From Thiorhodococcus drewsii AZ1 (lineage in GTDB: Bacteria > Pseudomonadota > Gammaproteobacteria > Chromatiales > Chromatiaceae): a stretch of 64,000 nt of DNA. Below, piece after piece: positions 26,800-36,142 of this stretch (positions within the stretch are counted from its first letter, which is position 1; each line of letters starts with the position of its first letter). The notes under the pieces were generated by a model that was given only the letters and a program-made list of their open reading frames with translations, was not told the origin of the DNA and searched no databases. The stretch spans positions 62,001 to 126,000 of the forward strand of contig NZ_AFWT01000016.1 in NCBI RefSeq assembly GCF_000224065.1, written 5' to 3'. A program made the translations under genes and the position numbers.

Positions 26800-29693
26800 C
26801 AGCCGGCCTCCCGCGATGTGCCGATCGTCAGGGTATCGCGCCCGCTGTTCCCCAGTCGCCCGAGCGACTCCAGGATCAGCAGCAGCGTCCCGGTCACGAC
26901 CAGCAACACGCCGACATCGAAGATCAGGGTGCTGGTCAAGTGAAGCTCGCCGAGCAGCGGCAGGGGCCAGTGCAGCATCGCACTGGTCAGCAAGGGTCGA
27001 TCGAACAGCAGCGCGCCGAGCCCGGTCAGGAGCGCAAGCAAGAGGCCGACGCCGATCAGACGCAGATAATCGGGGTGAAAGCGCGCAGCGGTCCAGCCGA
27101 AGCCGTTCGCGACCTGCAGCAGGATCAGTGCCGCTCCGACCACCAGTCCGGCGACGAATCCGCCGCCGGGGGCCTCGTGACCGCGCAGCAGCAGGAAGGC
27201 CGCGAGCATGAGCGCCGCCGGCAGCACCGGTCGCGCGACGGCGCCCAGCATCAAGGGATGGCGCACGTCGCGATCGGGCGCGCCGTCGTCCTCGGGACGC
27301 GCCCTGGAGCCGGCCGTGTCACCCCGCGTGGGCAGGCGCAACGTCAACCCCCGTGTCATGGCGGCAATGCCCACGGCGGCGATGGCCAGCACGCTGATCT
27401 CGCCGAGCGTATCCAAGGCGCGGAAATCCACCAGAATGGCGTTGACGACGTTACCGGCGCCCGCCAGGGGCTCAGAGGACTGCAGGTACCCCTCCGAGAT
27501 CGGCTTGGCCGGACGCAGCATCATGAGGGCCGCGAGTACCGCGCTACCGATGCCGCCACTGACGGCCAGCAGAAGGTCGCGACGCTGTCGCCAGCGCGGG
27601 GGCCTGAGGTCGAGACTGCTGGGCAGCAGAGTCAGGACCAACAGCAGCAGCAAGGTCGTCACGATCTCCACCGACACTTGGGTCAGGGCCAGATCCGGCG
27701 CCGAGAAATGCACGAAGGCGAGGCTGACCACCAGGCCGACCGCGCCCGTCAGCAAGAGTGCCCACAGCCGATCGCCGCGCCGCAGCACGACGCCCAGTGT
27801 GGACAGGGTCAGGATCGCGGCGGCGGCGAGGCTCGGGCCGTCGAGCGGCATCGGCGTCACCGCAATCCAGCGGATCGGCACCCCATCCGACGGCCGCGCC
27901 ATGAGCCATCCCAGGGTCGCCAGCAGGATCGCCGTCGCCACCAACCACCTCAGGTTCGTGGGCAACGACAGGGATTCGATCCGCTGACGGGCACGATAGG
28001 CCAGGCCAAGCAGACGCGCGCTCAGTCGCTGAAAGCTCCGTGCACCACGCGCTGGTGGAAACCAGCGCGCATGCGCGGCGAACAGAGGGCGCCGGACGAG
28101 ATGAAGCAGCAGCGCGCCACCGAGCGCTGCCAGACTCATCTGGAAGGCGGGCGACCATCCCTGCCAGAGCGCTAGGTGATAGTCGGGAACGAAGCCGAGC
28201 ACCCCGCGAGCGCCGAGGCTGAGCACAGGCCGCACGACCTGCTCCGGGAAGATCCCGACCAGGAGACAGACCGCGACCAAGACCTCGATCGGTAGGCGCA
28301 TCAGACGCCTCGGCTCCCCAGGGGGCTTGGACAGACCCAGGCTCTGGCCATCGAAGCGGCCATTGAAAAAGACATCGCGGATCAGACGCAGCGAATAGGC
28401 CGCCGAAAAGGCCCCGCCCAGGATCGCCGCCGCCGGCATCAGCCATTGCAGTAGCGGCCAACCCGCGATGCGCGGGGAATCCAGGGTCTCGACGAAGAAC
28501 ATCTCCTTGCTGAGAAAGCCGTTGAGCAGCGGTACGCCGGCCATCGAGGCTGCCGCGACCATGGCGAGCGTGCCCGTGATCGGCAGGAAGACGAACAGCC
28601 CGCTCAGACGTCGCATGTCGCGGGTACCCGTCTCGTGGCCGATGATACCGACCGCCATGAAGAGCGACGCTTTGAATACCGCATGGTTGATGGCGTGAAA
28701 CAGCCCGGCGACCACACCCAGGGGCGTCCCGAGACCGATCAGGAACACCATCAGCCCGAGATGACTGATGGTCGAATAGGCCAGCAGCCCCTTCATGTCG
28801 TGCTTGAAGAGGGCGACATAGGCGCCGAACAGAAAGGTCGCGAGCCCGACGCCGCCGACCAACGCGAACCAAAGCCCGCCGTCGGCCAGGACCGGAAACA
28901 GCCGCGCGAGCAGAAAGACACCGGCCTTGACCATGGTGGCCGAGTGCAGATAGGCCGACACCGGAGTCGGTGCGGACATCGCCCCAGGCAGCCAGAAATG
29001 GAAGGGCACCTGAGCGGATTTGGTGAAGGCGCCGAGCAGGATGAGCAGCAGGATCGGCAGGTAGAGCGCATGGTTGCGGACCTGATCGCCGGCGGCCAGC
29101 ACCTCGGTCAGCGACAGGCTGCCGACGACGCTGCCGAGCAGGAGTACCCCGGCCAGGAGCGCCAGCCCCCCGGCCCCGGTCACCAGCAAGGCCATGCGTG
29201 CGCCGCGCCGGGCGCCGGCGGTGGAGGGATCGAAACCGATCAGCAAGAAGGAAACGAGGCTGGTGAGCTCCCAGAACAGCACCAGCAACAGCAGGTTGTC
29301 CGAGAGCACGATGCCGAGCATCGCACACTGAAAGGTCAGCAGCAGCGCATAGAACCGCCCGCGCGGGGCATCGGTCGGCAGGTAATAGCGGGCGTAGAGG
29401 TCGACCAAAAGCCCCATACCGAGGATCAGCAGCGCGAACAGCAGGCTCAGCCCATCGCAACGCAGCGCCAGATCGAGCCCCATCGCTGGCAGCCACGCCC
29501 ACTGCTGCAGCGGAATCGCGCCCTCGACGATCGCCGGCACCTGCAGCAAGAGGACGATCAGCGCCAGGGTGCTGGCGACGGCAGCCACGACCGATGGGGC
29601 ACGCTTCCAGCGACGTTCCGCCAGCGGCGCCAGGAGAGCACCGAGCAGCGGAGACAGCAGGATCGCGGCGAGCGGCGGGGCAATTGCGATCAT
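26799..29693 (-). CDS. mrpA: Fused Na+/H+ antiporter subunits A and B
   Basis: 964 residues. Residues 1 to about 770 are MrpA: a NuoL-like helix bundle with LFWELTSLVSFLLIGFD, FTKSAQVPFHFWLPGAMSAP and LLAYSTISHLG, then the MrpA-specific C-terminal part (DLALTQVSVEIVTTLLLLL). The last 150 residues form an MrpB domain (EAPGGGFVAGLVVGAALIL, STLIFDVGVLLVVTGTLLLI). Separate mrpA and mrpB genes are the rule; here they are one polypeptide. The ATG at 29693 fits the MrpA N-terminus, though its ribosome-binding site is weak. The operon exchanges Na+ (or K+) for H+ and supports salt and alkali tolerance. Confidence 0.92.
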   Translation of the reverse strand: MIAIAPPLAAILLSPLLGALLAPLAERRWKRAPSVVAAVASTLALIVLLLQVPAIVEGAIPLQQWAWLPAMGLDLALRCDGLSLLFALLILGMGLLVDLYARYYLPTDAPRGRFYALLLTFQCAMLGIVLSDNLLLLVLFWELTSLVSFLLIGFDPSTAGARRGARMALLVTGAGGLALLAGVLLLGSVVGSLSLTEVLAAGDQVRNHALYLPILLLILLGAFTKSAQVPFHFWLPGAMSAPTPVSAYLHSATMVKAGVFLLARLFPVLADGGLWFALVGGVGLATFLFGAYVALFKHDMKGLLAYSTISHLGLMVFLIGLGTPLGVVAGLFHAINHAVFKASLFMAVGIIGHETGTRDMRRLSGLFVFLPITGTLAMVAAASMAGVPLLNGFLSKEMFFVETLDSPRIAGWPLLQWLMPAAAILGGAFSAAYSLRLIRDVFFNGRFDGQSLGLSKPPGEPRRLMRLPIEVLVAVCLLVGIFPEQVVRPVLSLGARGVLGFVPDYHLALWQGWSPAFQMSLAALGGALLLHLVRRPLFAAHARWFPPARGARSFQRLSARLLGLAYRARQRIESLSLPTNLRWLVATAILLATLGWLMARPSDGVPIRWIAVTPMPLDGPSLAAAAILTLSTLGVVLRRGDRLWALLLTGAVGLVVSLAFVHFSAPDLALTQVSVEIVTTLLLLLVLTLLPSSLDLRPPRWRQRRDLLLAVSGGIGSAVLAALMMLRPAKPISEGYLQSSEPLAGAGNVVNAILVDFRALDTLGEISVLAIAAVGIAAMTRGLTLRLPTRGDTAGSRARPEDDGAPDRDVRHPLMLGAVARPVLPAALMLAAFLLLRGHEAPGGGFVAGLVVGAALILLQVANGFGWTAARFHPDYLRLIGVGLLLALLTGLGALLFDRPLLTSAMLHWPLPLLGELHLTSTLIFDVGVLLVVTGTLLLILESLGRLGNSGRDTLTIGTSREAG

Positions 29694-29772
29694 GGTTGGA
29701 GAGCGATTCCAGCGCGGATCGCCGGGCCATCCCGGACGGGGTCCCGACCGCTCCAGCGCTCCATGGCCCGTC

Positions 29773-30417
29773 TCATGCCGCCTTCTCCGCCAAGCCCCGG
29801 CGATCCGCACCACCCGAATCGGTGCCATTGCCGAGCGAACCGCCGGTGAGCACCGCGCGCATCGCTCGGTCGGCGCCGACATCGAGCTCGGTGATCCGGT
29901 CGCGATCCAGGTAGAGCGTGAAGCCGCCCAGCTGGTAGCTCATCGGCAAATACACGGCGACCAGGTCTCCATCGGATGCGATGCCCGGCAAGCCGGCGTG
30001 CTCCTGCATCACAAAGCCGACCAGCCTGGCACCTTGAATATCGACGACCACAGGACGACCCACCTCCTCGTCGCGATCGTTGGCGAGGAATCTGGAGACA
30101 TCCTTGAGCCCTTGAAAGAGACTCTTCACCAGCGGGATGCGATCGAGCACGCGCTCTGCGCGTTCCAGCAGCCAGCGCACCAGAAAGAGGTTGGCGAGCA
30201 GTCCGGCCACAAGCGTCAAGGCGACACCAGCGGCGAGCCCCATACCGGGCAGGTACCAGCCAGCGGGAATCAGGACGCGCATCAGATCGCCCATGAAGAG
30301 CTCCACGGAGCGGCCGAGCCACACCAGGAAGGCGATGGTGATGACGAGGGGCGCGAGCAGCGCCAGCCCCTGCAAAAACCACTTACGCAACCGTCCGAAC
30401 AGGTCTTTCTGGATCAT
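29773..30417 (-). CDS. DUF502 family membrane protein
   Basis: 214 residues. Two membrane helices lie in the first 90 residues (APLVITIAFLVWLG; AAGVALTLVAGLLANLFLV), then RIPLVKSLFQGLKDVSRFL and LVGFVMQEHAG, both typical of DUF502, whose role is unknown. The ATG at 30417 follows GAGAGG. It lies 79 bp upstream of mrpA on the same strand and may share its promoter. Confidence 0.88.
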   Translation of the reverse strand: MIQKDLFGRLRKWFLQGLALLAPLVITIAFLVWLGRSVELFMGDLMRVLIPAGWYLPGMGLAAGVALTLVAGLLANLFLVRWLLERAERVLDRIPLVKSLFQGLKDVSRFLANDRDEEVGRPVVVDIQGARLVGFVMQEHAGLPGIASDGDLVAVYLPMSYQLGGFTLYLDRDRITELDVGADRAMRAVLTGGSLGNGTDSGGADRRGLAEKAA

Positions 30418-30968
30418 GTTTCCTCTCAATGCTTTAGGGTGGATCACTCGAAGCGAATCGATCCACGGGGACGCGATTCAGGCGTTCGCTGCGGTCTGCC
30501 CGTGCATGTGCGCGGCCATTTCACGGGGTCGTGCATGCCGGATTTCACGCCCAAGCGAATCAGCAGCACGTTGGCCGGCCCGGCCGCGATCAGGCTGCAG
30601 GCGAGTGAGTAAGGCCAGCGAACCCCAAAAGAGCGACTGCCTTTTGGCTTAAGCACCCTGGGTGCCAGGATTCCCCGTGCGGTTGGCTAGGCGTCGATAC
30701 GTACCCGAAAGGGCATTCATCAATGGGATTGAGACGGTGGAGAGGACCAGCGACAACGCAACCGATCGGGGCATATCACCCGATCCAGGTTCAATTGCAC
30801 CGCTGGACCGCGCTCATGACGAGTGGAGTGCACGGGCTTCAGGCGACGGCAGGCTATTTGCATTTGGACAGGCTATTTGCATCTGGAATCGTTGAATTTG
30901 GATCGCAAAAGGCTGTCAGCAGCCGACCAATCACATCGCCACGCCCGAGGCCAAACGAGACACGCTGA
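30418..30968. other. Intergenic region between divergent mrp and trk units, 551 bp
   Basis: Should carry the promoters for the leftward DUF502-mrp unit and the rightward trkHA pair. I found no convincing gene; a 70-codon frame (30444-30656, minus) has no recognisable features. Confidence 0.5.
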
Positions 30969-32429
30969 ATGAAACAGGCCGCAGCCTATCTCATGCGCGC
31001 CGTGCGCCCGCGAATCCTGCTCGGCCTGATCGGGCGTCTGCTGATGACACTGGCGGCGCTCGGGGTCGTTCCGGTGCTGGTGTCGCTCGTCACCGACCAT
31101 TCCCCATTGATGTGGCGTCTGGCCGCGACGAGCGCTCTCTTAGGTGGAGTGGGTTGGCCGCTCGCCAGGCTGCACCGAGGGGCAGACATTCAATGGAACG
31201 AGGCACTCACCATCACCGGGCTGGCCTTCGTCCTGGCGCCGCTGGTCATGGTCTGGCCGCTCATCGGCATCGCCATCGCACCGGTCGACGCCTGGTTCGA
31301 GAGCGTGTCGGGCGTAACCACGACCGGTCTCACCACCCTGCGGGACATGGCGGAACGACCGACCGATTTCCTGTTCCTGCGGGCCTGGATGCAATGGTAT
31401 GGCGGTCTCGGCATTGCCGCATTCACGGTGGCGCTGATCATGCGCCACCACGCCGGCGCGCGGCGTCTGCTGGAGACCACCGGCGAATCGCTCACCGAAG
31501 CGGGGGCCCGCGCGCATGCACGAAGCGTCTTCGTGGTCTATGCGGTGATCACGCTGATCGCGGTCGCCGCAGCCTGGGCAAGCGGTCTCGCGCCCTTCTC
31601 CGCGCTGACCCATGGTCTCGCGGCCGTGGGAACGGGGGGATTCGCGACCTCCGACCAGAACATCGCACCGCTGCCCCCTGCAGCGGTCGCGGTGCTCAGT
31701 CTCGTCTGCGTCGTCGCCGCCATCAGTCTGCCGCTCTATGCCCGGTTGCCGCGACATGGCCCGCGCGCCCTGCTCGGCGAGCCCGAGGTGCGCGCACTCT
31801 TCATCGCGATCCTGACCACCTCCGCCCTGCTCGCGGCGATCAACGCGACGCATGGCGATCTCGCCTGGCGGTCCGCCGTCGCCGATGGCCTGGTGCTCGG
31901 CGTCTCGGCACAGACCGATACCGGATTCAGCACCACCGACGTGGCCGCCCTACCCCCAGCGGCACAGTTGGTGCTGATGGTCTCGATGGCGATCGGTGGC
32001 TGCACCGGCTCGACCGCAGGCGGCATCAAGCTGATCCGGCTGCTGATCCTGCTCCGGCTGATCCAGGTCGCGCTGCAACGCACCGCCACCTCGGAGCGGG
32101 CGGTCCTGGAGGTGCGTGTCGGCGGCGACCGGGTCGAGCCCGACATGATCGCCAGCGCACTGCAGTTGCTCGGTCTCTGGGCGCTGGTGCTGCTCCTGTC
32201 CTGGTTGGTCTTCCTGGTGCAGGGTCAGCCACCCATGGCCAGCCTCTTCGAGGTGGTCTCGGCCACATCCAACGCCGGTCTCTCGGCCGGACTCACCGGA
32301 CCTGACATGGCCCCATTGCTGAAACTCGTGCTGACGGTCGACATGCTGTTCGGACGCGTCGAGATCCTGGCCCTGCTGGTCGTGTTCTATCTCCCCACCT
32401 GGATCGGAAGGAGGCGCACATCCCCATGA
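30969..32429 (+). CDS. trkH: TrkH/KtrB-type potassium uptake channel subunit
   Basis: 486 residues. Four pore loops with their filter glycines are visible: SGVTTTGLTT, AVGTGGFAT, AQTDTGFSTTD and TSNAGLSAG. This fourfold repeat defines the K+ transporters that take up potassium at the inner membrane. The stop overlaps the start of the trkA-like gene (ATGA), so channel and gating ring are co-translated. It is divergent from the Mrp antiporter operon, consistent with joint control of K+, Na+ and pH. Confidence 0.93.
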   Translation: MKQAAAYLMRAVRPRILLGLIGRLLMTLAALGVVPVLVSLVTDHSPLMWRLAATSALLGGVGWPLARLHRGADIQWNEALTITGLAFVLAPLVMVWPLIGIAIAPVDAWFESVSGVTTTGLTTLRDMAERPTDFLFLRAWMQWYGGLGIAAFTVALIMRHHAGARRLLETTGESLTEAGARAHARSVFVVYAVITLIAVAAAWASGLAPFSALTHGLAAVGTGGFATSDQNIAPLPPAAVAVLSLVCVVAAISLPLYARLPRHGPRALLGEPEVRALFIAILTTSALLAAINATHGDLAWRSAVADGLVLGVSAQTDTGFSTTDVAALPPAAQLVLMVSMAIGGCTGSTAGGIKLIRLLILLRLIQVALQRTATSERAVLEVRVGGDRVEPDMIASALQLLGLWALVLLLSWLVFLVQGQPPMASLFEVVSATSNAGLSAGLTGPDMAPLLKLVLTVDMLFGRVEILALLVVFYLPTWIGRRRTSP

Positions 32430-33088
32430 GAACGGCATTCATCGGCACCAGCTCACTGACCCTGTCGACCGCCGAGACGCTGCTCGAGGCCGGACACGAG
32501 GTCATCATCATCGAGCGCGACCGCGCTCGTATCGAGACCCTCTCGGATCAGCTCGACGCCGGTTTCGTCCATGGCGACGGCACCTCGCCGGATGTACTGA
32601 GCGATGCCGAACCCGAGAACACCGAGGTGCTCTTCTGTCTGGACGAAAGCGACCAGACCAACATCCTGGCGAGCCTGATCGGACGCTCGCTGGGTTTCAA
32701 ACGCGTCGTGACGCGTGTCAACAACCCCCAGTTCCAGCGCATCTGTCACGAACTGGGCCTTGAGGACAGCGTGATGCCCAACCGCGCGGTGGCCTCGCAT
32801 CTGATGGGACTGCTGAGCGGCGAGAAATCGCTGGAGCTGTCCTCGCTGATCCGAGGCGACGCGGCGGTGTTCGATTTCATCGTCGGCGACGACGGTTCCG
32901 GCCCCATCGACGAGCTGGAGTTGCCGGACCGTTGCCGCATCATCTGTCTCTATCGAGACGAAACCTTTCTGCTGCCCGAGAAAACGTCCAAATTGAAGCC
33001 CGGAGACGAGGTCATCCTGATCGCCCACCAGGACACCATTGAAAGCCTCCGCGAGCGCTGGCCTGCAGAGACCGAAGAACCCTCTTGA
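32426..33088 (+). CDS. trkA: TrkA-type (RCK) regulatory subunit of K+ uptake
   Basis: 220 residues, the size of a single-RCK KtrA-like protein rather than the double-length E. coli TrkA. An N-terminal Rossmann fold (AFIGTSSLTLSTAETLLEAG, with acidic IIIERD at the end of beta 2) binds NAD(H)/ATP; the first glycine motif is less canonical than GxGxxG. The C-terminal TrkA-C domain follows (KLKPGDEVILIAHQD). It forms the ring that gates TrkH. Confidence 0.9.
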   Translation: MRTAFIGTSSLTLSTAETLLEAGHEVIIIERDRARIETLSDQLDAGFVHGDGTSPDVLSDAEPENTEVLFCLDESDQTNILASLIGRSLGFKRVVTRVNNPQFQRICHELGLEDSVMPNRAVASHLMGLLSGEKSLELSSLIRGDAAVFDFIVGDDGSGPIDELELPDRCRIICLYRDETFLLPEKTSKLKPGDEVILIAHQDTIESLRERWPAETEEPS

Positions 33089-33471
33089 GACAATCGGCGC
33101 AGACGGCTCGATCCGCGCGAGCAGACCGCTATTTATCAACAGGTTAGCCGCCCGCCGCCAATGCGCCCGATCCGCACCACCGCCCCTGGCCTTTGACCGA
33201 GCCACCTGAACTGGGAAATAGCGCTCGACGTGATGGACCGCGTGCCCGTAGAGCAGTCACCAAGCCGAGTCGGCTCAGCGACGCTGTTGCCCCAGAAGTT
33301 GACGCTCGTCTCATTGGTGCGAGTGACTTCTGCACGCGGATTGCGGCCAGACCAGCTCCTGCCGATGGTGTCTGGAGAAAGCCGGGAAGCAGTCGTTCAC
33401 CGTCGATTACAAGCTAATTTGGAATGCGATGCCTCGAGAGATATATCGAGGAGAGGCTGGATGGGGCGCTG
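33089..33471. other. Intergenic region, 383 bp, at the left edge of the accessory segment
   Basis: Between trkA and the 3' end of the retron reverse transcriptase, which converge. No credible gene. A small inverted repeat CCTCGA-(8)-TCGAGG lies at 33432-33451, 20 bases past the RT stop. I looked for a copy of the tRNA 3' end (a possible att site) and saw none. Confidence 0.5.
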
Positions 33472-35205
33472 CTAATGGATTTTCGCTTGGTAGTCCTCTA
33501 TCGCTCGGACGAACCGAGCTAAAAGTTCCCTAAATCCAGAAAAGTCTATCTTGTCCGCGCGTGGCTTGACGACCTTGTAGGCGAACACTGCCTTCCCATA
33601 GTGACGGGATTCATCCTCCACTATGCGACTGAAACGCTTGCCGTCAATAGTCGCGCCCAGTGTTTCTTGATCAAAGAGATCCTCAATATCAGAAGAATCT
33701 TTTCCCTCTGGGATAGGTGTTGCCACGACGTATAAGTTTGCGAAGGCATGAATAAAAGGTTCATTACCGCAGACTTTGCTTGTTGTGATCTTTCCGAGAG
33801 AGGCAAAAATCTGCTTTGAGGCACTGTCATTATCGATAAGAATAATAATCGGGTGTTTCGAAATAGTCGCTCGAAATTTTGAAATCTCCTTTTTATATTC
33901 CCATATGAAATTTTTGAGCACCGGGGCACCTCCGTCATTGAGCCCTAGTATACGCCCGGTGCTCGTCTTTGCGTATCGGAATCTTCTAATTTCTAAGGAA
34001 ATCTTTCCTGATTTATCTATTCTTGCTAGGTCAGGAAATTGTTGCGCTAGACTTCTAATGGCACAGGTTATATAGATATTGTCCGTTTTCCCTTCGCAAA
34101 TAAGTACAGGTTTTTCTGCGGCGTAGAAATTTTGATAAATCAAGAATCTTCGATATATAAGTTCAGAGGCTCTCGGCTTCTGCTTATCATGAGCGTCATT
34201 GGGTTTGTTTTTTTGGTGGAATCTATCGACCGCATCAATGAAACCCAGCATCCCGTGAAGTTGTCTCAGGTTGCCTGGATCGGATTGATTTGATTGTTTA
34301 GTGCTTGAGATTGTTGCTTTCTGTATATCGAATGTTCCTGTCATGCATAGTCGATGCACCATCGCTCGGACAGTGTGTCTATAAGTCGCAGGAACATTTA
34401 CCCGATCGTTAACAACCAAGCCTGTAACTTCCTGCCGAGACTCGCGATACTGCATGCGTGTTTTTTTCGAATTAATTGAAAAGCCGGACTCTTTGATGAT
34501 TTTTATTAATTCGTCTCCAGGACTCCAGCTGCTGTCATTTTGCGAATCTCGGGCGGCAATGGCTTCAGGGAAGCTACGCTTATTGGTTGAGAATGTGAGA
34601 TCATCGGCGTACCGAGTGTATCTACAGCCTGCCCGCGCAGCTAATCGACAAAGCCGTAGATCGATGATGCGGCCCACCATGTTGGAAATAACCGGCGACG
34701 ATGGGCTCCCCTGAGGTAGGCTGCCTTTGTGGCAGGCTATTTGAGCGATCACTGTGGCCACCTTTGGCTGAAGTAAGAAGTTCCTATCTTTGATGAAATA
34801 CCCTCGTACGCGTCCAAAATTGATGTCGTTAAAGAATCCGTCCAAATCAAGATTGAAAACCCAGCGACGATTCCGATGTCTCTGGGCGTTAGTGACGATT
34901 GACCGGCCGCGCTTGAATCCGTGCGCCAGCGAGTCTAGCCGATGAGCGTCTGCATTCAGCTTATCTAATTCACCGAGGCAATCCTGAAGCAAGTTAGATA
35001 GGCGGGTCTGAAGCAGCTTGAGCTTTGGGTGTGGCGCTGAGATTTGGCGTGTGCCCCCTGTTGTTTTAGGAATCTCAAACTCCCTATATTTGGCAGAGTC
35101 TGATTCCATATACAGAATGTAAGAGACGGCAGAAGGCCTAAAGCCAAGTAGTTTGGCTAGGTCACGTAGATCCTTGCAGGCTCGTAATCTCGAAAGTTTG
35201 GACAC
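33472..35205 (-). CDS. Retron reverse transcriptase with fused TOPRIM domain (Ec67-like architecture)
   Basis: 577 residues. The RT half starts LRACKDLRDLAKLLGFRPSA and has the retron motif NAQRH (106-110), catalytic D120 in NLDLDGFF, YADD (199-202) and VTGLVVN (260-266). The C-terminal part from about 360 has TOPRIM motifs EGKTD (371-375) and IDND (457-460), as in topoisomerase/primase and OLD nucleases. Retron Ec67 RT is also a TOPRIM fusion of this length, where TOPRIM is the presumed toxic effector against phage. The GTG at 35205 was preferred because AAGGA lies 10 bases upstream and it matches the family N-terminus; the frame is open for 43 more codons. GC content is well below the chromosome's. 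An msr-msd candidate lies just upstream (35320-35458). Confidence 0.92.
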   Translation of the reverse strand: MSKLSRLRACKDLRDLAKLLGFRPSAVSYILYMESDSAKYREFEIPKTTGGTRQISAPHPKLKLLQTRLSNLLQDCLGELDKLNADAHRLDSLAHGFKRGRSIVTNAQRHRNRRWVFNLDLDGFFNDINFGRVRGYFIKDRNFLLQPKVATVIAQIACHKGSLPQGSPSSPVISNMVGRIIDLRLCRLAARAGCRYTRYADDLTFSTNKRSFPEAIAARDSQNDSSWSPGDELIKIIKESGFSINSKKTRMQYRESRQEVTGLVVNDRVNVPATYRHTVRAMVHRLCMTGTFDIQKATISSTKQSNQSDPGNLRQLHGMLGFIDAVDRFHQKNKPNDAHDKQKPRASELIYRRFLIYQNFYAAEKPVLICEGKTDNIYITCAIRSLAQQFPDLARIDKSGKISLEIRRFRYAKTSTGRILGLNDGGAPVLKNFIWEYKKEISKFRATISKHPIIILIDNDSASKQIFASLGKITTSKVCGNEPFIHAFANLYVVATPIPEGKDSSDIEDLFDQETLGATIDGKRFSRIVEDESRHYGKAVFAYKVVKPRADKIDFSGFRELLARFVRAIEDYQAKIH

Positions 35206-35227
35206 TGGATCGCAGTCCTTGAAAATA

Positions 35228-35268
35228 TGCCCGCGACAGTGAGTGTTCGTAAGCTGTAGTCGCGGGCA
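35228..35268 (-). promoter_or_regulatory. GC-rich hairpin between the retron RNA and the RT start codon
   Basis: Perfect 10-bp arms TGCCCGCGAC and GTCGCGGGCA around a 21-base loop, 22 bases upstream of the GTG of the RT gene. There is no T-tract of note after it (ATATTTTC). It could attenuate RT expression or protect the processed ncRNA 3' region. Confidence 0.5.
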
Positions 35269-35319
35269 ATGCTTTAGAGATGAAGAAAAGAACAGTCGCA
35301 GACTACGTGGAGAAAGGGG

Positions 35320-35458
35320 AGGGTCTATAGACACTCTTTTGCGTAAACAAGGAGCTTAGCATCATGCCTCAGCAACAAGGACGGCGGTGCCAGCATAGCC
35401 CCGCACATTGGCTTTCACGTACCACGATGACATGGCACAAATTCTGACTATAGACCCT
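35320..35458 (-). ncRNA. Candidate retron msr-msd RNA
   Basis: Upstream of the RT gene on the same strand, bounded by a perfect 11-bp inverted repeat: a1 AGGGTCTATAG (35458-35448) and a2 CTATAGACCCT (35330-35320). After a1 comes TCAGAATTTG with a candidate branching G, then an 8-bp msr hairpin (35438-35419: GUGCCAUG, loop UCAU, CGUGGUAC, two G-U pairs). Near a2 lies an msd hairpin (35379-35336) whose base is CUUGUUGC paired with GCAAAAG, one G bulged, with an inner UGAGG/CCUUG helix. Size (139 nt) and order match Ec67-type retrons, which as I recall also have a similar GAGTG stretch just before a2. Transcript ends and the branch point are inferred. Confidence 0.78.
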
Positions 35459-36142
35459 GCTAACACTCTAACATGAAGCGATAGGGGTCGCTACGTCTCA
35501 GGGTCAGGCTTTCGGCGCAGGGACGGTGCCGACAATGTATACCTTGGCGGCCTATCCGGATTATCGATAGACCATTGATTGTTCGGCTCTAAGAACTTCT
35601 AGATTCGGTTTCTCAGTCAAGATTCGAGAGACGGTTAGGAGCATCTCCCCTCGGCAGAACTGATCGGGTGATCCGATGACGATCGGGCGCACCCTGTGAT
35701 CGAACAAATCTAAAGAAGCTAAACGACCGTTTGGCGTATGGCCGCTCGCTAGAAGATGTCTCCTTATGCGGAGGGACTGCAGCTCAGCTCGGAGCAGCCA
35801 CTCTTGGCTAGGGGGTTGATGACCGCTCATGGGACAGAACGACCTCTGAGCCGAGCAGGCCGATTTTCCGCTTCCAGGATCGAAAAGTCACCGACCTGCA
35901 ATCGACCGGTGGCCGCTTTAGAAGCCAGCAATCGACTTGCCTGACTTGGCGATCCTATCGGTCATGCTGACAACCTGGCGTACCGTCGCAACGCGATTCC
36001 CTTCGCTCACACCGGGCGTGCGATTTCTCCCCTCAGGATGCACCGAGCCGCGCGACAGCGCGAGCAGGTCGATATCTGAGTGTCTCGGCCCGAGATCTGA
36101 TGCTTACACCCTCGAATTGGCACGCCAGGCAGGTAGAACGCG
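35459..36142. other. Region upstream of the retron, 684 bp
   Basis: Must hold the retron promoter and that of the SagB-type gene. A hairpin AGCGA-(6)-TCGCT lies at 35477-35492, just upstream of the retron RNA. Apart from one weak 89-codon frame (35561-35830) nothing recognisable is seen. Confidence 0.45.
35561..35830 (-). CDS. Doubtful small hypothetical protein
   Basis: 89 codons from an ATG, same strand as the retron and ending about 100 bp upstream of it. The translation (SQEWLLRAELQSLRIRRHLL...) could be a helical soluble protein, but no domain is recognised and no ribosome-binding site is well placed. It may be a chance frame. Confidence 0.25.
   Translation of the reverse strand: MSGHQPPSQEWLLRAELQSLRIRRHLLASGHTPNGRLASLDLFDHRVRPIVIGSPDQFCRGEMLLTVSRILTEKPNLEVLRAEQSMVYR

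Noticed and set aside
30444-30656. 70-codon frame upstream of the DUF502 gene
   Set aside because: No start signal and no recognisable domain; the region should contain divergent promoters.
33089-36142. Left attachment site (copy of the tRNA 3' end) near the retron
   Set aside because: Read for matches to the T-arm/acceptor sequence (GGATTCGAACCTACG and neighbours) without success; the border is left open.
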